Under the pieces are notes generated by a model. The model was not told where the DNA came from and made no database searches. It saw nothing but the letters and a program-made list of their open reading frames with translations. DNA of 64,000 bases, from NCBI RefSeq assembly GCF_035222485.1, contig NC_085922.1, positions 1,379,001-1,443,000 on the forward strand. Reading direction: 5' to 3'. Positions 56,456 through 64,000 of the stretch are shown piece after piece; within the stretch, counting starts at the first letter, position 1, and each line of letters starts with the position of its first letter. The DNA comes from Podospora pseudoanserina (Eukaryota > Ascomycota > Sordariomycetes > Sordariales > Podosporaceae). The translations under genes and the position numbers were made by a program.

Positions 56456-59400
56456 CTGTGCTGAGTATCGTGGGGCTGCTCCAACGAGCGGTCCTGAGTT
56501 GCAAAATAGGGGTCACAAAAACTCCTCCATGCGTCGTTGGAAACGGCAATAGATAAATCAGTCGAGAGGGGGCTCGGTCCGAGAGGCTAGTCTCAGAGAG
56601 GAGCGTCCGAGTAGTCACAAGAAAAGAACCTGCGCAGTGCAAGGACAGAAAAAAGAGACCACAAGGAGCCGGCGGTCTGGGGCAAAAGAGCCTGGGGCGA
56701 ATTGGACCCTACAGAGGGTTTCGTGGGACTTCCCAAGCCGGGGAAGGAAAGACCGAAGGTCCCACAGGACACAGGGAGCTACGACAAGCCTTTGGGGTGA
56801 CGGTGAAGGCCGCCTTGGGGGGTCTCGCCTCTGCGTGCTGTCCTCGACCGCTGCGTCTCGTTGCTGATAACCGAGGCGGAGTAGGACACAGATCCCGCCG
56901 TCACCTGGGAGCGGATATATCAAGTCTCACCCGTTCCACGGCCGGGCGGTTCTAGAGCTGCTGGCGGAAAAGGGAGGGCCGGCGAGGAGCGGGCGGAGAG
57001 GGCGCGAGAAGCCCTGGAAGCCTTGGAGAGAACCGGCAGGGTGCAGACACTCGCTGACAAGCAGCCGTCGACTCCTTGGCCGGCGTCACAGACAGAGTGG
57101 TAGCAGAAAGTGGTCGTAATGTCGCACGGCTGGTAAATGTCTGGGCTTTCTCGGTTTGGTGCAGAGCGCGCAGAACCAGAGGCACGGGGGCGGGCGGTGT
57201 TGCAAAAGGGGGGATGATGCGTGCGTGGGCGTGTGGTGGGTGTGCTATGTGAGAGCTGTGAGCTGTGTGTGGTGCGGGTGTGCTGTGTGTACGTTGTGTG
57301 TTGTGGTGCTCAGTGGTGGTGGAGGGGTCGCCTGGTAAGAGGAAAAAGAAGCGTGTCGGTGACGCCCAACAACAGACACAGGCTATCTTCTGTGATATAT
57401 ATCTGCTTGCTGTCTCTGATGTTCGAGTGCCGTTGTTGATGGTACAGGGACAGGCTGATAATGTAGTTGAAAGCAAAGAGAAGGGCGAGCGAGCTGTATT
57501 AGATTACTGGCTGATCAAACGGAGGACACTGGACCGAGTTGGGGAGGTGCCAATGTTCCGCTTTCTCCCCCCGTGGACTGCGGGACTTGATAAGCGGGAG
57601 CGCGGACAAGTGTCAGGGAAGATGCCTGAACAGGTGCAGACGGTAGCAGGCGATCCTCGGTAGAGCAATTGGTCGGGGGAGGGGGAGCAGATGGAGGGAG
57701 AGGAAGCACGGGGAGGACCTGAGGAGGGGGGGGGGTGGTTTGGCGACGGGGAGAAGAGGGTGGTTCCCTTTGCAGTTCTCTTTGGGCCCTCTCCGTGCCT
57801 CTCCGGGATCCAATCCCGCCGGCTCTCAGGGCAATTTCTGCTCCCCACAGCGAGACTACCAGGTGCCGAAAAGGAGGGCCTAGCCTTAGTTAGTTGCGCT
57901 GGCGAGCGGGAGCAAATGCTTGGCAGTTCTTGGTCACAGCAACAACATCATTTCGCGGCCCTCCACCACCACCTTCATATCAGAGGTTTGGGATTGTGAC
58001 GAAATGACTGCTCCAGAGCCCGCATGCACAACGCAGCCAATGGCTCCAGGAAACACGCTCAAGCTTCTCAGCAAGCCAGCCTGACTGGATGTCCACATCG
58101 GAGCCCCATGCCCCCAGATATCCCAACGGGGGCATGATCATCGAGCATGCCCAATGCGTACGACTGGCGTGGATGTACTAGCTAGTACAGACTATTCCAG
58201 TGCTTGGCCTAGAAAATATCTGGTGGGGTGAGATATGTACGAGAGGTGACGAGTGCAACAGAAGGTTGGCTTTCGTCCCAATTGAGGAGGAAAGCAGGAG
58301 GATGACAGGTCGTACGTGTCTCCAATTCTGGACGAACCGGGACACAATGCTCTCTGGTCCCTTGGGAGAGCCGGAACGAAACATTCATCATCAAAATGTT
58401 TTCAGTTTTTGAGAGTTTTTGTTGATTGCCACCTTCCTGCTCTCTTGAGCAAGGGACAGCGAGAGAGAGACGGGCTGATCGCAGCAATAACAGAGCTGTT
58501 AAGCCTGTCAGTTCCAGGGTTCAGCGGGAGAGGGGAGAGTTGGCGCCGGCTAATATCAACGACAACTGGTCCCGCTGGCCCCTCCCGTCCGCCGTCCCTT
58601 TGAGAACACTGGTGATATCTTCAAAGTTCGGGTTCCAAGCAGCGGGATGGATCGTGATTGTGTAAAAGCTCCGGGACCGAAGTCTGCCCTGGCCCTTTTG
58701 CCCATACAACAAACAAACCACCGCTCGACAAAGCCGGCATGGCGAGCCAGTGCCTGCCGAGACAGTACGTGCGTAGCTTGTGGTGGTGGTTACGCAAAGT
58801 CTTGGCAACGTCTGAAGCTCTGTGCAACGACCACAAGAGAGTAGAGAAGAGTGTGAAGAGCTCCCCACCTCTGCTCTTCGCGACCACCGACAATCGTTCC
58901 ACCTTACGGACTCGCACGACGTGTCTCTGCTCTCTCTATCCGCCTCGTCTCTGCGTCTTTCGATGCTCAGCTGAAATTCCTGATCTCGACTTGAAGCCAT
59001 AGCCAAGCATCGTACATCGCAGAGCTATTATGGTTCAGGAAAATTCAGACGAGATGGCCGCGATGACCAGGCCGTTGTAAAAATCGAGGCAGACTCGAGC
59101 ATCGGAATTTTTCCTTTTGGCTGCTGATCAACTGCAGTTTTGGCACTGGTGTCATTCCACCGTCAGAGGGATCTTCAGGGCCAGCTGCTGTTCGAATCCC
59201 AGGGATGATCATTGGCTAAGTGGCCCACAGCTGCCCGACGGTGACCCGAACGCGACGGAGAGAGAAACTTGCGTACTGGGATTGATGTCGTACAGTGAAC
59301 CCTGGTAAGTGACAGCTAACGGGGGCAGTGGTCGGCGATGATAATCCCCCTCTGTCGCGAGAATCGATATTTGACATCAGTGACATGGAGAACTTTTCAA

Positions 59401-60447
59401 ACCCAGTTGTGGAAGGGGGGCCCATCAGAAGTGCATTTGTTGGCCTTGGCGTGGGGTTTGGGGGGGGGTCTTGGCCTTCTGTTCTGTGGAGCTCCCGAAG
59501 CTTTTCGGGCTGGCTGTCAGCGGGAACCTCCGTTTCTGTGCATGAAGCCGCTCCGACGTCCGGTCTTGGTATCCGGGACGATGCCCTCCCGTCGGCGATG
59601 GCGTTGATGGATACGTTTATACGAGGGCTGGAGCCTCATTCCGTGGTGTTTCTATTCGCTGGTTGTCCACCCCTGTCGAATATTTAGATCCCATCCCAAA
59701 CCGCTGCTCGGTGACTGCATCTGGGTAAGGGTTGTTGAAGCAATTCCGAATGTGGGTCCGAACATCGGGCTCAAGTCAGTGGAATGTTTCCTGCACCTCT
59801 TTCTTCCGTCTGTAGATGTCGTTTCAGGGCGACTGAAAAAGCAACGAGGTGGGTGATACATCATTCGATACTCGCATATCGTGAAATTCTCCAGACCCTA
59901 ATCGGGGCGAGGCTACGAGACTCGAGGGTTGAAGACGTCGACAGCTGCCATCCATGTCTCATAGGGTGGTGACCGCGGGGTAGCTGGAGGTCTGGTAAAG
60001 GCAAGTGGGTCTCGCTTTCTAAGTGGAAGTCGCGACGCGCCACGCGTGTCAAGTGCAAGTAAGAAGTAGCGACTGCCAATATGTGAAGTTTAAAAAAAAT
60101 CAACAGCAATTCGTACCGACCCTGATGGTCAAGTTGGGTGATTCTTCATCATCGCTGTAAACCCTTCCTCGTCATACTAGCCGTAAACAAACGCAAAGTC
60201 TCACAGCCACCGGTATCTGTACCACCTTTTTGGAATCTTGGATAGTGGCTTCCGGCCTTGTCTCCGGACCACCCCGCCACCCGGCCATCTTCCGAACCCC
60301 CACCGACCGTCACGGTCCGGCAGCCAACAGTTTCGGCCGGCCCCGTTTCCATGTTTTGAAGCTGGGCTATTGGCCTCACAGCATGACAACCAGCTTTAGC
60401 AAAGCAACCAACTTCAGCAGCAACCAACCTCCTCAGCATAACAACAA
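56456..60447. other. Long intergenic region between PAS gene and eed (divergent)
   Basis: Four kilobases between divergent starts, no recognisable gene in either strand. It contains a GTG/GTGTG-rich stretch at 57,230-57,320 and several G runs (57,726-57,736; 59,399-59,407; 59,459-59,468). It probably contains long 5' leaders and regulatory sequence of both genes. Confidence 0.55.
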
Positions 60448-62173
60448 ATGCCAGCATCAAAACAACCAACTTCATCCAATATGCCACCAATATCAGACGA
60501 GTGGGAGCTTCCACGCCTGCGTAGCTCATTTCAGCTGCACGAAGATGCCGTGAGGGACGAGGGTAAGTGTTTCATCGACTTTATTTGCGACTTCCACATG
60601 CTAAAAATACCAACCAGATCTCGCCGAGTTCTTCGACGTCAAATTCTACCCCTACAACCCACCAGGCGCACCACCAGTGTTCGCGGCCACAAGCAAGAAG
60701 CATGTCGTCGTCGTCCGCATTGTGCCAACCACAGACAAGGACCAGAACCCTTGCAAAGTCATCCAAATGATCAGAGATGCCGACTCAGGCGCCAACAACT
60801 ACACGTGCTGTTGGTCCAAGGATCCTGACACGGAAGATCCCTGGCTGTGTGTGGCCGGCAAAGATGCCAAGATCAAGGTGTATGATATCAGGAGAGGAAA
60901 GCTCGTCAAGACGCTGGTCGGTCACGGCGGCGACATCAGCGATCTTGCGACCTCTCCAGCGTGTCCTACTACCATAGCCTCTGCCTCAGACGACACGACT
61001 ATTAAGCTTTGGAGTCTGGCAAAGGAACATGACAAGCAGCCGTGTATCTGCATTTTGGGAGGCGAGGGGCATCAGTACAACTTGCTGACTGTGGCGTTTC
61101 ACAACAATGGAAGATATGTCTTGTCTGCTGGGCATGATCAGATTATCAATCTTGTGAGTTCACTTCTCCCGTCACCATATCGTCTCACTTTTCATCGACA
61201 GCGCATCACTAACATCCACCAGTGGGCCCTTCCCGAGTTCCCAAAGGAACACATTAACGTTCCCATCGTCCTCCACTATCCTCATTTCTCCTCCTCCGAA
61301 GTCCACAACAATCTCGTCGACTGGTGAGCCTTTTTCACCCTCCTTAACCACCAACCTTGTTACTAACCCCCCCGCAGCGTAGCCTTCTATGGCGACTTGA
61401 TCCTCTCCCGCGCCTGCCACGAAGACACCATCGTCCTCTGGCGAATTGAAGGTTTCTCCTCCGACGATCCTATCCCCGGCCCCCTTGACGCTCCCACACC
61501 AACCGACATGGCCAAGCAAACCCGGTCATACTTCAACCCTATCCCTTCCAAAGCCCGCCCGGCCATGTTCACCCGTCTAGCGCAATTCCACACCCCTGAT
61601 TGCGGTGTCCAGTTCTATATGCGCTTCCGAATGTTCCACGCCGAGGGGAGGCATCCCATCTTGGCATTTGCCAATGCAAAGAGCAAGACCATGTTTTGGG
61701 ACTTTTCACGGTTTGGGGGGTATAGGGATTTTATGGAGGAGTTGGAAGAAGCCAGAAAGTCGGGGAGTGGACAGGCGGTGCAGAAGCCGAGTTGGCTGTT
61801 AATCAAGAGAGCGAAGAAGGGGACCGCCGCGCCGGCGCACCAGGATGCGGCGGCTAGTTTGAGGGCTGCTGCTGGGGATAAGGAGTCGATGGTTTCGGCT
61901 AGTCCCGACCCGGAGGGGGGCGGGAGTGCGATGGCAACGTTGGGGAATTATAATCAGGATACGCTGAATCACTGGAAGGAGATGTATGACTTGTCGAACC
62001 CAGCGGGTTTGATCAGGCCGCACAAGGTGCAGGGGGTGGACGGTTCGTTTGTGGGGAGGCAGGTGGGTTGGAGTCCGGGAGGGGAATGGTGTGTGGTGGT
62101 GGGGAATAAGAATAGGGCTTTGATTTACCAGCGGGGGGCTAGGGAGAAGGGGGTTGCGACGCCTGTTACCTAG
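60448..62173 (+). CDS. eed: EED/ESC, WD40 subunit of Polycomb repressive complex 2
   Basis: Exons 60448-60562, 60618-61153, 61223-61323 and 61378-62173, 515 residues. The N-terminus reads WELPRLRSSFQLHED, then EFFDVKFYPYNPPGAPPVFA. WD40 repeats follow: CCWSKDPDTEDPWLCVAGKD-AKIKVYDI, LVGHGGDISDLATSP ... IASASDDTTIKLWSL, GGEGHQYNLLTVAFHNNGRYVLSAGHDQIINLW, then CHEDTIVLWRI, and PILAFANAKSKTMFWDFSRF before a final GWSPGGEWCVVVGNKNRALIYQR blade. The HINVPIVLHYPHFSSSEVHNNLVD segment is the classic EED signature. EED binds H3K27me3 and stimulates the methyltransferase subunit. Residues about 375-440 are an insert with a KKGTAAPAH-type basic and Ala-rich stretch. All four splice junctions keep frame. 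Its presence shows that this fungus has facultative H3K27 methylation machinery. Confidence 0.93.
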
Positions 62174-62450
62174 TTGTATTGATGGGTGGTTTTTTAAAGT
62201 GGATTGGTTATTTTTGTCTGCTTCGATCTAGACTATCCTGCTGGTAGAGGTTCAAGCATGGGGTTGTGGCGGGTGGACTGAGATGGATGTTGGGTTATGA
62301 ATAATCATGGATTGGGAGAGTTGGACGATGGATGTACATTTATGTATTCCACTCTGACTAGATGTTTACACTAGCCAGCTTTTTCTAGGGCCATGGCTGA
62401 GACACCGACACATGTTGCTACCTGTACTCGTAATGAACAAATCCAGAGAA
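62174..62450. other. Convergent 3' ends of eed and rrn11
   Basis: 277 bp, no gene seen. Confidence 0.5.
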
Positions 62451-63977
62451 TCACGCCGGCATAGAAGAAAAGAATTGCAGTTGCGGCCCTTCCTCATCGC
62501 TTTCCTCATCTTCTTCATCGTTATCCTCGTCTTCCTCTTCTTCATCCTCCTCCTCCTCCTCCTCCTCCTCCTCCTCCTCCTCATCATCATCATCCTCGTC
62601 ATCATTTCCCAACATCTTCAACAACTCCTCATCATCCTTCTTCAGCACCCCCTTGCCCATATCCCTCACCCCCGCGAGCAGCTTTCTCGCCTTTTGTCTT
62701 TCCTTATCCCTGACCTCATACCCCGCCCTCTTCTCCTCACCAAACGGCACGCACAAATCAGCAATATACAACCCCACCATCGCCCTCAACCTAGCAAATT
62801 CCCCATCCCTCGAAAACGGCGTCGTCTCCAGCAGCGCATCCATCCTTTCAGCTACACCCCTCATCTGCCTGAGCACCTCCCTCCTCAGCTCATCCTTCTC
62901 CTCCCTAACCCGCGCCACTTTTCTCTTTTCCCTTGGGGGAGTAAGAGGTGCTTTGTGCTCCTCCTCCCCGTCAACATCCATCTCGTCGTCCGGTTCCTCC
63001 TCTATAATATCCATCTCATCCTCTACATCATAAAACTCCCCCCTCCCATCCCGTTCCTCAATCCTCTCCATCCCCCTCCGATGCAAAGCGTACACCCCCT
63101 CCATTTCCGCCGAAAACAACGCAATGTTAAACTCAAGCAGCGGACGCCCCGTAGAGTTGGGGTGCTGCTTGCTGAACGGGTGGTTCTGGATAAGATGCTG
63201 ATAAAACGCCTTGAGGTTCGCCAGGTTGGCTTGTTGACGGGCGAATAACCTATCTTTCTGTCTCGATTCCCTCTCTGCGTTATCGTCGTCTTCATTTTCT
63301 GCCTGCCGCTCTAGTTCGATTTGGAAAGCGCCTTTGAGTTCCCCTTCGGTGGTGGTGGTGGTGGTAGTTTCCCCTTCACGCAGTATAATCTCCGCCCCCA
63401 ACTCCCACAACCTCTCATACCTAAGATCAACCCTCTTACCATTCACCTTTGCCCTCGCAAGCAGCCCAAACGATCTTTTCGCCAGCGGGATATCACCCTC
63501 TTTGAGCGCCCTCTTCACCGTGTTGATTAACACCCCTACTTTGCTGGTATGCGCTGCTGCCTTTCTGTCCTTTTCAAGTTCCTTTTTCTTGCTCCGACGC
63601 TTTCCTGAGGTGTTTGAGGATGAGGCGGAAGAGAAATCTGTCTCCTCCCCTGCGGTGGTCCTGGCGCCGATGGGCCCGTCGTCGTCAGTAGTGAAGTCGG
63701 GGAGTTCATCGCCACCTTCGTCGCCGGATTTATCGGTTAGGTTGTTGTGAGAGGGGTCGTAGGATTGGGAGGTGTACTGGTAGCGCTTGCGGGCAGGGCG
63801 GGGGGGTCGGTGAGGGAAGCCTGGGTAGAGGTCTGAGAGGAGGGGGGAGTCGTGGGGGAGGCCGGCGAGGGTGAATTGTTTGAGGGTGGAGGGGGTGTGG
63901 GAGCGGGGGTTGATTACTTGGTCGGCGGAGGATTTGGCGGGGGAAGGTTGAGTGCGTTTGCGCTTGCGTGAGGACAT
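62451..63977 (-). CDS. rrn11: RNA polymerase I initiation factor Rrn11 (core factor subunit)
   Basis: Single exon of 508 residues. The N-terminus is basic (MSSRKRKRTQP) and disordered. The conserved part starts near residue 145: VGVLINTVKRALKEGDIPLAKRSFGLLAR, then VDLRYERLWELGAEIIL, matching the helical-repeat core of Rrn11/TAF1B-like Pol I factors (Pfam RNA_pol_I_TF). Further helices: ANLKAFYQHLIQNHPF and FNIALFSAEMEGVYAL. The C-terminus is a run of more than 40 acidic residues encoded by CTC/CTT repeats at 62,500-62,610, followed by GPQLQFFSSMPA. Role: with Rrn6 and Rrn7 it forms the core factor that recruits Pol I to rDNA. It converges with eed (277 bp between stops). Identification is by motif order; the acidic and basic low-complexity parts are not informative. 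Confidence 0.78.
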   Translation of the reverse strand: MSSRKRKRTQPSPAKSSADQVINPRSHTPSTLKQFTLAGLPHDSPLLSDLYPGFPHRPPRPARKRYQYTSQSYDPSHNNLTDKSGDEGGDELPDFTTDDDGPIGARTTAGEETDFSSASSSNTSGKRRSKKKELEKDRKAAAHTSKVGVLINTVKRALKEGDIPLAKRSFGLLARAKVNGKRVDLRYERLWELGAEIILREGETTTTTTTEGELKGAFQIELERQAENEDDDNAERESRQKDRLFARQQANLANLKAFYQHLIQNHPFSKQHPNSTGRPLLEFNIALFSAEMEGVYALHRRGMERIEERDGRGEFYDVEDEMDIIEEEPDDEMDVDGEEEHKAPLTPPREKRKVARVREEKDELRREVLRQMRGVAERMDALLETTPFSRDGEFARLRAMVGLYIADLCVPFGEEKRAGYEVRDKERQKARKLLAGVRDMGKGVLKKDDEELLKMLGNDDEDDDDEEEEEEEEEEEEDEEEEDEDNDEEDEESDEEGPQLQFFSSMPA

Positions 63978-64000
63978 TTTGGTGGTTGTGTTCGAGGAGT

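Overview
The window is nuclear DNA from a filamentous ascomycete (Pezizomycotina, most likely Sordariomycetes). Evidence: short spliceosomal introns (about 50-150 nt) with GTRNGT donors and CTAAC/CTGAC-like branch sites, GC-rich coding sequence, and a gene set typical of the group (fungal rhodopsin-fold membrane protein, Zn(II)2Cys6 factor, PRC2 subunit EED, Spc24, Hrq1). I count 18 protein genes I would defend, one U6 snRNA gene, a degraded ankyrin gene, one membrane-protein fragment and a family of tRNA-like repeats. All boundaries were read by eye from frames and splice signals.

Left part (0-32 kb), gene-dense and mostly on the minus strand: rhodopsin-fold membrane protein, FMN-binding PNPOx-like protein, Hrq1 helicase, Yrb2/RanBP3-type Ran-binding protein, a signal-peptide/coiled-coil/one-TM protein, a RING-H2 ubiquitin ligase, fis1 divergent from spc24, a two-TM protein divergent from a TatD/Scn1 hydrolase, a Zn2Cys6 regulator, and a CAX-type antiporter with unusual alpha motifs. 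Between 7.08 and 7.37 kb lies a tRNA-like element flanked by long microsatellites.

Middle (32-42 kb): U6 snRNA, Trm4/Ncl1 tRNA m5C methyltransferase (with a stop codon followed by 51 more coding-like codons), mitochondrial Obg GTPase Mtg2, and a small Cys-containing protein conserved only by appearance.

The stretch 42-52 kb is gene-poor. It holds a cluster of tRNA-like units (44.3-46.5 kb) with Pol III A and B boxes and an expanded, conserved hairpin where the anticodon arm should be. It also holds an ankyrin-repeat gene broken by several frame changes and a fragment of a membrane-protein gene.

Right part (52-64 kb): Yip1-domain protein Yip4 with a long triplet repeat in an intron, a PAS-domain protein, a 4-kb intergenic region, eed (WD40 subunit of Polycomb repressive complex 2), and Rrn11 (Pol I initiation factor).

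No operon-like or cluster-like co-function is evident; neighbours are unrelated housekeeping or regulatory genes. The observations most worth following are the tRNA-like repeat family, the trm4 stop/extension, and a recurring pattern in which otherwise good genes lose frame, mostly at G/C homopolymers, which points to sequence error rather than biology.
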